Shown here in pieces: positions 42,587-55,019 of a DNA stretch of 64,000 nucleotides. Numbering within the stretch: the first letter of the stretch is position 1; each line of letters starts with the position of its first letter. The notes below the pieces were generated by a model. The model made no database searches. It worked only from the letters and a program-made list of their open reading frames with translations, and had not been told where the DNA came from. The translations under genes and the position numbers were made by a program. Origin of the DNA: Larix kaempferi (Eukaryota > Streptophyta > Pinopsida > Pinales > Pinaceae); assembly GCA_027924585.1 (NCBI GenBank), contig BSBM01000809.1, positions 6,605,001-6,669,000 on the forward strand, read 5' to 3'.

Positions 42587-42672
42587 CAGGTATAATTCAT
42601 TATTGGCTTTATTTATTTTATGCCTAAGATTGTTAAGATTATGGATTCTATCCTTTGATTTATGCTAACTTG

Positions 42673-43939
42673 TGTTGATTTCATTAAGTTAAGTCAAAGC
42701 ACAGGTGTATTAGTCGTCATGCCTTGGGAAAGAATCATACGTGGTGCCAGATGTTACTCTTCTGACTTGATTCCTCATATTTTCAAGGGACAGTGCATCT
42801 CTCCACGTGAAGCTATAACAGGTCGCTGAAATAGAGTATAGCTCCAACGGATAGGTCGCCTTCCAGATTGCTAATCCGTTGATCTATTGGTTGCCAGAGT
42901 AACAACATCTGTTATGATTAACAGCCTCATTCAATACGACTGTAACAGTTTAGATGTAACTCAGCAGCACGAAGATCAGAGATCTTCGTTGCTACACAAG
43001 ATTAGTGCATCATGAACTGTATTTTTCATGTATAAATATGGGAAGGATTTCAAAGTATGGGGTTGGTTAATCACTCATTCTGTAAGGGTTGTAACAGAGA
43101 ACTGAGACTGTGAATTGCCATCTTTAATGAAGAGCATAGTTACTTCAATTTATCTGTCTTAATTCGTGGTAGTTCACGACGTCTCTGTTAGAAGGCCAGG
43201 GCCCGCCTTCTCACAGAGATTGCCGATTTAAGTAGGTAGTTAGATTTATTTCCTGTTGTGTGTTTGTGGAATTGCATTAGGCATATTTCTGATAGCTGCA
43301 ACAGAGATTTATAAATTGCATTCTTTATTGGTAGTTCATTCTTTGCGTTACAAATAGCTGCAACTACGTGGTGTGACAGTCGACTGTGTAGGTTAGTTTG
43401 ATTATGCATGTGTGTTCAATAGTTGTTATAGCCAAGCTCAGCTCCAATTCCTTTCAGTCATTTATGCTTTCTAGGATTTCCATAGATTATCAATTTAAAG
43501 TTCAAGCTTATGTTTTAATTCTAGTTGTTGTTGTATCTTCATTCAATTCATAGATTAGATAGATTTACAATAGTTACTGGATGGATCATTTTGGTAAAGA
43601 TTGAATATTGTAGTTTGATAATTATAGGATTTAACTTCTTCCAAAATCAATTTAGTTTATTTTCATTTTTAGATCATTAAATTGCTAGGTCGATTTCTGC
43701 AGGACGGTAGTTGCACTTTGAATTCCTAGATGTATGAGATAGATTAGTTTTCTTTATGGAATGAGTTGGCTAAGCAGATAGGTAGTATTATTCATCTCTA
43801 TTCACTTGATCAACTACTGTAAACGTTTATGTATAGATTGTCTTATTGCCATTGAAATAAAAGAACTCCATGGATTTGACAATTTATATTGAGCATCATG
43901 TGTGTTAGTTTAATTAATTAGCATATAGGGTGACCAACA
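42673..43939 (+). repeat. Athila-like 5' LTR, left end approximate
   Basis: The end at 43939 (GACCAACA) is fixed by the PBS. For the start I chose TGTTGATTTC at 42673 because TGTTG pairs with the terminal CAACA; TGACAGG at 42582 is an alternative. TATAAATAT at 43031-43039 is a likely promoter. No gene inside. Confidence 0.6.
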
Positions 43940-43942
43940 TTT

Positions 43943-43960
43943 TGGCGTTGTTGCCAGGGA
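43943..43960 (+). other. Primer-binding site, Asp-tRNA type
   Basis: TGGCGTTGTTGCCAGGGA, three bases after the LTR. It is an Athila-type PBS with C to T and G to A changes, differing at one base from the PBS at 35180. Confidence 0.85.
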
Positions 43961-44031
43961 TGGTAATAGATAGACATAGTTAGTAGTTGGTTTTTTTTAA
44001 TTTCATTTTAGTTTAATCATTTACAGCATGC

Positions 44032-46010
44032 ATGAATACAAGAAAAACAAATCAGGAACCCCCTTTGAATACTAACACTGCACGTGGAAGAGGTCGAGGT
44101 CGTAACACAGGTCTGGGAAGGAAAACATTCATCGACGAGATAATAGCTAAGGTTGATTCTTCTACCAGACCACCATGGACATCTACAGGAAGAGGAAATT
44201 CTGTCCCTCCTAATCTTGAGAATTTAGCATCAACTGTGGAGAATACAACTGGACCATCTACTCCCATTTTAGAAAAGAAACCTCATGAAGAAAAAGGAAT
44301 CGTTGTGGGTGCACCGGATAGAGAAGAGAATTATCATATTAATTGAACCATAGTTACTAAAGAAGTGTGGTTGGAGACTCGTCGAGAAGCAGAGGAAGAG
44401 AGAAGGCGAGAAGGAGAAAGGAGGAGAGAAGAAGAAGCAAAAGCAGAGTAAGAACGCATAGAGGAAGCCATTAAATTTGGACTAACAACATGGCTAATAG
44501 AGAACAGGAATGCAAGAATGAGCATAGGGAGAACTGGGAAGAAGAAGTGGAAGATAATGAGCCTGGTAATACTGTGGCTACATTAGAATTCCCTATTCTC
44601 CAGACACCTAGAGCAGCTCCTATGAAAAACATCTCACCATCAGTTCTCCCGAACTTCCATGGTAAATCCTTTGAATATCATGTTGAATTTATCTTTGAGT
44701 TTGATATCCTCTGTTGCAGCTATGATTACACTTCTAGTGGTCAGAAGCTGAAACTATTCCCAGCCACCTTGAAAGGAAATGCTTTGCACTAGTTCATGAG
44801 TCTGGGTCGTGAGACCATTACTATTTGGGAGCAAATGAAAAACACCTTCCTTTCTAAATATCAAGAATATTGTAGAACCAGAGATAGAAAGGAGGATTTG
44901 TTTAAAATGGTTCAGAAGGAAGAAGAGAGCTTGGAAGACTTTGTGGAAAGATTGTTGTACAATTTACAAAGGTCTGCACACGCTGAGATTGGAAAAGTTG
45001 TACTTAAGATTATTTTGCTACGAGGAATTAGAGAAGATTGCCTTGATACGCTAAATTTGTTGGGGAAAGGGGACATCTCAAAAGAACCCTTCGAGGAAAT
45101 TATTGAATTATGTCGAACATACTCAAGGGGATCCTCTAGAACTAACAAACGAGACAAAGATAGAGACCAGGATGTCTTCACTAGGACACACAAGTCAACT
45201 AGTGGAGGAGCCACTCGAGTAGAAATAGGAAACTTACTGGAGAATTTTAAAACTGATATGATGAGCTCCATTTCTTTAGAGTTATATATCTTGAGAGAAA
45301 AACAAAGGCAAGTAGTAGAAGATCTTACACTTGGTGTATTCTGTCCCAAATGTAGGAAAAAGAACCCACTGAAGGAATGCCCGCTTGGCAAAGCAGAAAT
45401 ATGTAGAATATGTGAGTTGGATCACAACGCTAAGGAATTTCCCTCACTACCTAAGTTCAAAGCAGTTTTGTAGGCATCCACTTCAGAAGTGGAACAAGCT
45501 TACTTCATTTCACAGAAGAAACCATGGAAGCCTCGCAATCAAGGTATGAATCAAGACCCATCATTTTTTCTGAATAATAGGAATGGTATGAACAATATGA
45601 ATAATATGAATACACAATTCCCTTCACATTATTCTGGTAACCAATGGCATCCATCTCAGAACCCAATGCAAAATCCTAATTCTTGGACACCATGGTCACA
45701 ACAGTGAAACAATCAAGTTCCCTGGAATTCCAACTGGAGAAATTCTTACCAAGGAAATAAATTTCCCCATCACTAGACTCAATATCAACAGTACCCTCCT
45801 CAACAGTATCCTCACCAACAATACCAACAACCACAACTGCAATTCCAAAACAATGCTTCACCTATGAATGCACCACTTCGACCACAGCTACCTGCACAAC
45901 CTAACCCAAAACCGAATAATAAAGTATTTCATCAGTTTGAGACTGCCAACATGCCTGCGTATTCCAATTCCCAAGTTCCCTGTAATGATATACAATTATG
46001 ATAAGGGAGG
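44032..46010 (+). pseudogene. Athila-like gag
   Basis: The first ATG (44032) opens MNTRKTNQEPPLNTNTARGR with an Arg/Gly-rich start. A stop at 44344 and a frameshift near 44480 follow a Glu/Arg-rich coiled stretch. The main gag core (44490-45473) has FHGKSFEYHVEFI, WEQMKNTFLSKYQEY, EEESLEDFVERL and CRTYSRGSS, then a knuckle-like CPKCRKKNPLKECP and CRICELDHNAKEFP. It ends in an Asn/Gln/Pro-rich tail. In-frame stops at 44790, 45471, 45706 and 45774 are each explicable by one C-to-T or G-to-A change. Confidence 0.85.
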
Positions 46011-46085
46011 GTAGTGGAACCCATTATGACTGAGGATGTTCCATCCTCAGTGACTGAAACTGGAGTGAATTAGCACTACAAGCAT

Positions 46086-47454
46086 ATGATTAGGTCATCA
46101 ATTCCCATCATTGAGGATGCTGATATTCCTACTGAAACAGTAGATGAAATTCAGGAGCTAACACACGATGAAGTACAACCTACACAATTGATGAGAGAAC
46201 CGCCATACCCTGAACGATTGGCCCTGCAGAAAACAGTGGAAAAACCTCAATTCAATCTCTTAGGAGAATTGAAAAATTTGTATGTCAAAATCCCACAAAT
46301 CCCCAATGTCTTGGTAGAATTAGGCGCAGCTATTAACGTTATGACCATAGAGACTATGAAGAAACTTGGGCTCACTAACCTTAGGCCAACCCCTAACATT
46401 TTAGAGCTCACTGACAAATCAACAATCAAGCCCAAGGGAATCTTGGATGACCTGGTAATCTCTATTGACTCATGGGAATACCCTGCTGATTTCTTGGTGT
46501 TACAGCCGAAATCCCAGTTGGGGGGACACCCGCTGATCCTGGGAAGACCTTGGTTAGCCACAGCGGATGCATGTATTAGCTGTCAGTCCAGATCCATGAC
46601 TATTTCAAATGGGACTGAGATAAAAAGTCTAACCTTATACCCTCCATCTCGACCAAGGGCAGAAGATGAAACTCCACTTTTGGTGGATTTGGAGGAGGAG
46701 GAAGGCGTTCAGCCAATACTAACAATAGGGAGAGCCTTAACTTTCAAAGATGAAATAGAGGATGATGCTATCAATAGTTTCATCAGTGAGCCCATGTCAG
46801 TTAGTAAAAAAAATTATCATATCTTGGACAGTACATTAGATGAGAGAGAACAAGAAAATATTACAGAAGAAACTCTAGTCAGTAAAGGCAGTATAATTCC
46901 AATACTAAAAAATTCGAAGAGTGTTCCAGTAGAAATTGAGCCAGGGAAAACATTAAATATCAATCGAAACCTTGTGCCCAATGAGCTAGAACAACTGATC
47001 ACTCTGCTGAAACAACATAAAGGATCTTTCGCTTGGGAGTACATAGACATGAAAGGAATTCCTTCTAATATGTTTACCCATCACATTTATATTAAGAGCC
47101 ACTCTAGGCCTTTGTGTCAACCACAATGAAGGATGAACTCGAACCTAAGGGACATAGTGAAAGAGGAAATTCAAAAACTTTTGGAAGTAAGATTTATATA
47201 CCCAATCTCAGACAGCGAGTGGTATTCTCCACTTGTGATTGTGCCAAAGAAGAATGGGAAATGGAAGGTCTACGTAGACTATAGAGAATTGAACAAAGCA
47301 ACATAGAAAGACCACTTTCCTTCTCCTTTTATTGATAAGGTCCTTGATACCTTGTCTAGGAAGAATTATTTCTCTTTTCTGGATGGTTTTAGTGCTTATA
47401 ACCAAATCCATATTGCTCCAGAAGACCAAGACAAAACCACTTTCACTTGCCCGT
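46086..47454 (+). pseudogene. Athila-like protease and RT N-terminal part
   Basis: One frame is open from 46086 to 47129. After the linker (PYPERLALQK...NLYVKIPQIP) the sequence jumps directly to VLVELGAAINVM. Relative to the copy at 12100-12390, about 70 residues are missing, and the catalytic Asp of the D-L-G triplet is Glu. HPLILGRPWLATADA follows. RT then begins (FAWEYIDMKG, stops at 47127 and 47304, VDYRELNKAT, FLDGFSAYNQI) and breaks off at the motif TFTCP where the Tat-like element inserted. It continues at 63051. Confidence 0.87.
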
Positions 47455-48431
47455 TGTTATACCTCCATATTTCACAGTGTCACATCTTCACCACAAAAAG
47501 AGTTGACGACACTTCCCCTACTGCTTAAAACACCCAGAAGAGAAAAATGATGAGTGATCCTTGAAGGCAAACCTACCTTGTCAAGAATCAACCTAGCTGA
47601 GACTTCATTTACCCTTACTACCATGCCTTGCTCCATCTTAGGAGTGCAGTAGTCCGTACTACCGCACTATGCTCTTTCTCGGCCACGCAGTACTACCGCG
47701 TTCTGCTCTATTCTGGAGGTGCAGTACACCTTTTTTAGCCTTTTTGACATGGCTTGTGGGATTTTAATTTTCAAGAGATTTTTTAGGATTGGTGTCCCTG
47801 ATTCGATTCTAACTCACTTTCTGTGATTAGTAGGCCTGATCCACTAAACTCTCCCAAGATCCACCCTTCTCTCTTATTGGTTAACCCTACCACACACTAT
47901 AAGAGAAAGGCATTCCATGAGCAAAGGGGAGGACTCTTGGAGACATCAAACTTATGATCTTGAAACTTTGTGGAAATAGCTAGAGGAGGAAGCACTTGGA
48001 GCTAGAAGTTGGCTTGGATATCAAGCAACCATTGTAAGTGACTTCAAGTTGATAATAAAACATAACTTGTCTTGTTTCCCAAATCACATGTATTGATTTT
48101 GTTTCAATGATATGATTTGTATCTATTGTAGATTTAGATCCTAACTCATATTTCAAGTTGCTAGAGAATTGTATATGCTTGTATCTTGGTTTCATTTTGA
48201 CAGGTTCATTCGTGAGGACTTGGAAATTGGAGCAACCATAAAGACAAGCAATTGGATTGAAGGTCAGTTAGATTTCTTCTACTTCTTCTAGCACTTTAAT
48301 CTTCAGATGTCTGTTTAGATCTAGGAATTCAAGGTAGCATTTGTTTAGTTTTGTCTTAGTTTAGAGTCAATTAAAGTCTACTTTAATCTAAGAGAATTTT
48401 TACTTATCCATAGGGAAAAATTCTACTAACA
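47455..48431 (+). repeat. Tat-like 5' LTR (977 bp)
   Basis: It runs from TGTTATACC to CTACTAACA. TATAAGA at 47898-47904 is a plausible TATA box. 47640-47730 holds inverted-repeat motifs built on GTACTACCGC, several of which have lost CpGs compared with the 3' LTR. Confidence 0.95.
47898..47904 (+). promoter_or_regulatory. Putative TATA box of the Tat-like LTR
   Basis: TATAAGA, 443 bp into the LTR, conserved in the 3' LTR near 62517. Confidence 0.5.
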
Positions 48432-48435
48432 AGAA

Positions 48436-48450
48436 TGGCGACTCCGCTGG
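48436..48450 (+). other. Primer-binding site, Arg-tRNA type
   Basis: TGGCGACTCCGCTGG, four bases after the 5' LTR. This form is the one described for Ogre/Tat-like elements and assigned to an Arg tRNA; the tRNA identity is from memory. Confidence 0.75.
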
Positions 48451-50272
48451 TTTGAACTCCAATTGATTGATTGAGTTCACTTTCACCCATTTTTTTATTG
48501 TAATTTTTTCTTTCTCTTCAAACCAATATTGAATTTTGGTCTCTTTGACCTTTATTCACCCCTCCTCTTTGTATTTTTCCTCCCTGTGTGATCAATGAGT
48601 CCTCTGGGTCTGCAGCAACCCTGAAAAATTCATCTTTCTTTTCAAAAGTTGCGCTTTTCCATACTTTGCAACAGTACTGCGCCCTCAGCATTGACCACAG
48701 CGCGGTAGTACCGCGTACCCTGAATTCTTACCAGAGTGGTAGTGTAACAGTACTGCGCTCTAGTCTTACTCTTCCATGCGGTAGTGTCTGCATACTGTTA
48801 ATTTTTTCTTCCCTACTTGGTTTCCTGAGTCATTTTTCATTTTTCTCTGCCTTAGTTGGTGTTTTTTGTTGCCTATTACCATCCTGTTCATTACATAGTC
48901 GTTGCGGTGTGTTTATTTCTTTTGTGAGCTTGATTATTTTGTGAGTTAGTGGAATTATTTGCACATTGGGTCACCCCTTCAGTTTGATTGCATTGGCTTG
49001 ATCTTCTCATCACAACCAGACCATTACTATTGTTCTCTTTTACTGGATCATGTAGCTTTCATAGTCACATTGTTTCCATTATTATCATTAAAATCTATAT
49101 TAAAAAATTATCATTGGAGAACATTTGTGTTGTTTGGATTGAAATGGTCTAGCAGTATTATTATGCATTACGAAGTGAACCATTGAAATTTGCCACAAAA
49201 ATTCTCATTTTTTTAAGCATCTTAGTTGTAAGATCAGTGAATTGGAAAGAAGTGTTTATTTCATTTTGGCTCTATTTACAAAAAGAAAACCAAAAAAAAT
49301 TGTTTTGGTTTTTAATTGCTTGTGAAAGTTTCATGCATTTATGATTGAAGAACTCTCTCTCTTCCATAGCTAGTTTTCATCGAATACAAGGCTTATTTCG
49401 ATTCATTCTCACTTGCATGGTTTGGGTCGTCACAACACCACCAAGTTTCACGTCCATTTACCCGATTGAGTAATACAACCACTAAAATTAATCTCCTTAA
49501 CTAAACCAACATTAACCTCACTTGAGGAAATCAAAAGAATTTGGTAGTTAGGTAGGACACCGGGGATAGGCATAAAAATAATTCCCCCTTGTCATTTTCA
49601 TTTGAGACATAGTTGTTGTCCTCTAGGGAACTAAAATCCTCTAGTATTTATTGACACGGTCACAGCCAGTTTATGGAGGGGCCTCCTGACTGTTTTTAAC
49701 TTTCAGGGGTTAAACGACCGCAAGATTGAGAACCGAACGGACTCTGTGGAATGCCGCACTCCACTTAGCCCTAAGGCAACATCAATCATTGTATTCCTTG
49801 TAATTCATAGTAATGCAAGGGTGATAAGGCAGAAGCACCCAAAACCTTTTCCAACGTGTCATGAACAAGGTAGCTTAGTGAATTTTCTACTAGGGCTCTT
49901 TTACCCAGGATCCCTTTTGGTAGAGGGATATCCTTCTCATATTGGTCTCTCACGTTGTATTGTTCGACTTGGATTTCATCACCTTGCGAAGGATACAGCT
50001 TGTTGAGGTCTCCAGCTCTTAGTTACGAGTTTGCTTGTTATCTCATCTTTATAGAGGGTCATTTTTCTTTTTTAGTGACTACTTGTTGGCATTCTAGCCA
50101 TTATTTTTCTCAGCTCGCTTACTGAGACACCGATCTCAGTATAGATTTTAGAGCTTTCTTTTTTGGCCTGCGAGCCTTGCTTTTTCTAGCTCCTCTTCTG
50201 CACACTTGGCTGCATTAGAGTTATTGAGTTCTTTGTTATGAACTTGCCCCCGGATTTCATTTTCTTGCCATC
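48451..50272 (+). other. Long leader of the Tat-like element
   Basis: 1.8 kb between PBS and gag. The ORF 48588-48944 overlaps repeats and has no domain I recognise. 48665-48795 carries GCGGTA/TACCGC motifs like those in the LTR. A weak relative of 49440-49660 is seen at 39060-39280. Confidence 0.55.
48665..48795 (+). repeat. Cluster of GCGGTA inverted-repeat motifs in the leader
   Basis: It includes CGCGGTAGTACCGCG near 48699 (palindromic except at its centre), two 'aacagtactgcgc' and 'gcggtagtg'. Related clusters lie in both LTRs and at 59800-59895. Confidence 0.75.
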
Positions 50273-53220
50273 ATGTCAGAACCACCACGGAGATCACGAC
50301 GAGTACAGGGAAAAATCTCTCCACCACCACCACCATGGACCTTCAGTCCACCTGCATCACACATTCCCGCTCCTCCTAGCCGCGGTGCTGGTCGAGGGAA
50401 CATTCCACCGCCGATACATACTACATCTTTAGTTCCGTCTGTAACCGTTACTCACAGCACAGTCTCAGAATCTCTTGCAGCTTCTGCAACCACTAGCATA
50501 TATGAGATTCCCACTGTCACTTCACCCATTGTTATTCCAGATATATCTGCCACAGTGGACAACATTATAGCGGCTGAATCTAGTACAGCCCAAAATACTA
50601 GACCAGAGGTCATCCTCCTACCTGATGTCAACACCTCCCTTCCACCAAAAGCTTTTCACGATGACACAAACGGATCTGTTGGCACCACCGAAGGGTCCGA
50701 CTAGGATATACCTTGCTTGATTTCAGTCCCGGGCGGGTACGTCAAAATTATTGAAGATACTCGACTTCCTAACACACCTTTTGAACCCGATTATGGCTTT
50801 ATCACTTCCCAAGCCGAGCTTCCGCCTGTTATCACCACGCCATCCATCATTCATCCACAGGAAACCAGTTCTTCCAGCAATGTACCTCGTACCATATCTC
50901 TCCCAATCTCCCTCCGGGACATGAGATCATGGCCTCCATTCAGTCTAGTATGGTTAGTCTAGAAAATTCCCCATTAGCATCGGCATAGTTTAAACGCAAC
51001 ACAGAGCAAATGCTCTCGACAGCTTCTAGATATCCCCCTATTACCCGTCCTCCCGACTGTCGGGATCCCAATCTCCCGTCTAGCACAGAGTTTCATCACT
51101 CCTATTTAGACAGCTCCGGACCTTCAAACGTGACTATACCTAGGTTGCTACCGGACCCCGAAAACCCTTTCCAGGACATGAACTCAGACCCAGTCTTCGA
51201 TGGTCCTCCTATCGTTGAACACGCTATGGACAATACCCCCGATACCCCTCGATTACATTCTCCACATTTGTTGCCATCACCCATGTTTGGTGCACAATCT
51301 ATGAGGGATAACCCGATTTTTTCTCCATCCTTGCCTGTCAGATATGGAAGACCCCCTCCACAAATCGGCACTTTTGGCGCCGTTGGCCAATTGACACTAT
51401 CGTATTTGTCTAGCAGTGGAAGAACACCAAGTCATACTGCTGGATCTTCCATTTTGACCGGAGGTTCACCTTCGGCCACTATCTACACTATCTCAGGAGG
51501 TGGACAATCGACTGTCGTGGTCCCCAACTCCAACAATCAAACTCCTCCTGGTGGGCCATCAACCCAACCAGCTGGAGGACAATCCTTTGTTGGGAACCCC
51601 GTCCCTAGTCAACAACCTCCTCCTATAGGGCCATCCAACCCATCTGCTGGAGGACAACCCATTGGCTCCATCCAACAACCCTCCCAACCAACAACATCTG
51701 CTCAGTATGGTATGTACAACACACCTGGTAGCATACAACCTTATATCGGTTTTCCAACCGGGCCTCATCCTCAACATCCCCCGTCAGGTATGCTTCCTTC
51801 TTGGCAACCTCAAATCCCACAGAGTGGGGGGTACTCACTATTTGGAAATTGGAACCCAGCTGGGGGGAAATCTCAGATTCCCCCCAACCTAAACTCCGGC
51901 TACCATTATCCTTCAGCTGCTACAACTCCATGGAACCCATCCCTTCAATTTCCACAAGTTCCTCAAGCAGGAAAGAACCTTCCATGGACACCACTGTCGC
52001 AGCCACCTCCCAACCCTGTTATGGGAAACCCTCCACTTACTCAATATAGTGGTAACATTCCTGGGACACAACAACTCCAAGCAACTTTTTCCCAACTAGG
52101 AGTAGCAACCATTCTTGGGTTTCAGCAACCCCAGGGTACCATACCTACCATCCCCACTCAGCAGAACATCCACCCACCAGTTACCAGCACTCAATCGGTT
52201 AACCAGATGGCTTACTACCCACAAAAATTCCAGCAATACCCCCCGGGAAACACATATGGGTATAACACGCCACAGTATGCTATGCAGGCACCCCCAGGTT
52301 TCTCTGCACCATATGGTTATTACTCATACCTGCAGACTAATCATCAACTTCCCTTTTTGGCCACGCTGGACTTACCTGATTTGCTGAGACTCATTAACGA
52401 TCCGATATGGCATGAACCTCACTGGCCACCCATTCCAGCCAAACTTCCATCATACATTCCTAAGTTCGATGCTAAGCCCGGGGAAGACCCCAAGAATCAC
52501 GTAATGACCTTCCATCTTTGATGTTCATCCAACTCCTTGATGGACGATTCCATTCGACTATGGCTCTTCCAGCGTACGCTTACCGGCACAGCAGCAAAAT
52601 GGTACATCAAGCTGCCACAACACTCTTTCCACGATTTCAACACCTTGGCTATGCAGTTTCTGACCCATTTCGAGCTCCCCATCCGGTATGAGACTGGAAC
52701 AGAACTGTTAACCTCACTGCATCAAACCACTTCTACACACATTTTGGATCACATCCATGAGTGGCGTCGATGCCGTAGGCTAATCAAGGCACCCATTCTG
52801 GATCAACTACTCGCTGATTGGTTCATGAAATCATTTTTGCCTCCCATAGCCAGGGATATCGCTATGCGCGGGCCGGTCATAGAAGAACAAGCCATCTCGG
52901 CAGCTCAGTACATGGATTTGGTATACACCCAATCCGACACTTTACACGAACTTCTTCCCCATGCTGCCCACGTTACCACTGATCCAACGAAACCTACCAC
53001 TGAACCCCCCATTGATGGTATTGTCAGTTCAGTCAAGGCCCAACCTACTACCAACCCGACAGGACAACAAGCTTCTGCTTCCCCCGCTCTACCTCAGGCT
53101 GCTTCAAAAGCCACTACTTCTCCTGCTATCTCCTCCGAAGTGAATGCAGTTCAATCTACATCACAACCATCCGGAGGAAAGAAGAAAAACAATCGTGGTA
53201 AATCCAAGAAGAACCAGTAA
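50273..53220 (+). pseudogene. Tat-like gag with long Pro/Gln-rich N-terminus
   Basis: The start MSEPPRRSRRVQGK at 50273 is the first good ATG. The frame meets a stop at 50702 and a frameshift before 51010. Residues from 51010 to about 52330 are a low-complexity Pro/Gln/Gly/Ser region of some 440 codons. The conserved core (FLATLDLPDLLRL, KLPSYIPKFDAK, WLFQRTLTGTAAKWYI, YMDLVYTQSDTL) is split by a TGA at 52519-52521, then runs to 53220 with a Lys-rich end. Gag would form the particle and bind RNA. Confidence 0.87.
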
Positions 53221-53864
53221 GAGAACCCCAAGCCAAAACCCACCCACAACGACCAGAAACCATGTCGAAAGGCTAAGTTTCCCTTCCTAATTTGTCAAGA
53301 GGATCACTACACACGTGACTATCCCTACAAGGATGAGGTCAACAAATTCGTTAAAGGATCCTCCCGCCCGACAGTGTTAACTGACCCTTTCCCTCAACAA
53401 CAACAACAGATGGTTGCCCAAGAAACCCCACAGGGGGGAAACTCGAGAACCCAAATTGCGGAGAGACGTCCACAAATCGCGAAATCCTGATGATAAGTAA
53501 TGAGGAGATTCATATAACCACTCGTTCAAAGACATATGAGAACCCTCCAAGTTCAAATAAATAATCAGAGATAGCCAAAGGAAAATCTCCTGTTGAAGAT
53601 CCGATCTCTATCCCTCCCCCTACTGGCCATCTCCATATCGAGAGACCGCTTATGGACACAATGCTACACCCACCCTAGGGCACCATATGAAAGGCGACAT
53701 TTAATCCAAATGCGCGAGCTGCCCAAAATTACAACATTATTGAGGATTTAGCTCAAGCACCTTGCACCATGTCGACTCTCGAAGTTCTTCAACACTGCCC
53801 CACGTAGCGTAGAACCTTACTTTCAGCACTGGGGGAAATAGACCCAGATACTTCAAACTCTATT
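53221..53864 (+). pseudogene. Gag-protease linker with degenerate zinc knuckle
   Basis: Around 53270-53330 the sequence FPFLICQEDHYTRDYPY has C and H at the right spacing, but the first and last Cys of the CCHC pattern are Phe and Tyr. The Tat-like copy near 41475 keeps all four. Stops interrupt the stretch (53218, 53488, 53806). Confidence 0.65.
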
Positions 53865-55019
53865 ATGTTTAACTTGGAGCATACCAAACCTCGGCTTTCT
53901 CACCAGTTAGCCTTCCAGGTTAATACAAAAATCCATGGAAATAGCATCCATCGCACTGTTTTAGATGAAGGTGCCTCCACGTCGATCATGTCTTTGAATT
54001 GCTGGAGAGCCTTAGGCTCACCCGAAGTCACAACCTCTCCCACTACTCTCAGGGAATTTGATGGACACGGTTTTCAACCTTATGGACTCATTCCCTCAAT
54101 TGGTGTTGAACTGGGGGGAAAAACAGTATCCGTACATATTGAAGTCGTGGATGCACCATTAGATTACAATCTTCTACTTGGTTGGAACTGGTTTTACGCC
54201 ATGACCACCATAGCATCTACCGTCTTCCGGATTGTGCAATTTCCTCATGAAGGGAAAATTTTCACCATTGATCAACTTGATTACTGTATCCCAGACTCTC
54301 ATCCGAACTCCGCCAACACCGTCCCATTATTGGATCAACCTCGATACCGGTTCCAAGACATTGGTGTTGGTCTTATGAAGGATTCTTCCCTTATTGGAGT
54401 TTTTCCAAAGCTGGGGACCCATGTTCAACCAGTCAACATGATTTCATCAAATGTCACCCCTTCCAATGATTCATGGGTGATGCTGAGTCCCGCTGAGATT
54501 GAAGACTACGGAAACTCCATGCCTTTGAATAGAAACCTCGCAGCATACGAAGCAATCCAATTAGTCACCGATTGGGTCGACTGTTCTACCCATCACACCG
54601 TGGCACAGCTCTCATCTGAGACTCATTCATACCTACCACTTATCTATCCTCTCAATTTGATTTTTCCCACTAACGAATCAATTATGGAGGTTATGTGCGG
54701 TGATGAGCCACCATGGGGATATTTTCATCATCGATCTTCATTCCCCACCATTCATACGCTTGAGCCCGATACAAAACCCAGTACTTCACTTGGGATGGTT
54801 CAAACCAAGTTTCCCACTTCCCTCGATGAAGTATTTTCCGAAGGAAACTTGGCTAACCTTATGGCAACCACTCCCATAGATATTTCAGTGAAGCCTGGTA
54901 TCGTGGAAAACATACATATTGGCAAAACATGTACTCCCTCGAAATGGAGTTCTACAATGCCTACTTCAAAACCTTCCGCGATGTTTTTGCTTGGAGTTAT
55001 GAAGAAATGCCAGGAATAG
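53865..55019 (+). pseudogene. Tat-like aspartic protease
   Basis: 384 open codons. VLDEGASTSIMS, near residue 35, is the active site. YNLLLGWNWFYAM near residue 105 is the second conserved block, and QFPHEGKIFTIDQLDYC follows. The C-terminal half is the linker to RT. A frameshift near 54925 moves the reading to the RT frame. The protease part itself has its key residues. Confidence 0.85.

Larger units (their letters stand above)
39060..42672 (+). mobile_element. Tat-like element fragment, leader to protease, cut off by an Athila-like insertion
   Basis: Gag and protease relics resemble those of the complete Tat-like element at 47455-63050. Words at 39110-39280 ('ttttagttaggtaggat', 'gttgtcct-tag') resemble its leader at 49490-49640, so the fragment may begin near 39.0 kb. 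The RT and all further genes are missing to the right, where the LTR of the Athila-like element starts (about 42.58-42.67 kb). Confidence 0.6.

Noticed and set aside
44912-45391. 159-codon minus-strand ORF
   Set aside because: Opposite to a gag frame with clear family motifs; explained as a shadow.
48588-48944. 118-codon ORF in the Tat-like leader as a gene
   Set aside because: It runs through the GCGGTA motif cluster and a T-rich stretch; hydrophobic composition without recognisable domain.
51102-51777. Minus-strand ORFs opposite the Pro/Gln-rich gag region
   Set aside because: Low-complexity sense sequence produces open antisense frames; no motifs.
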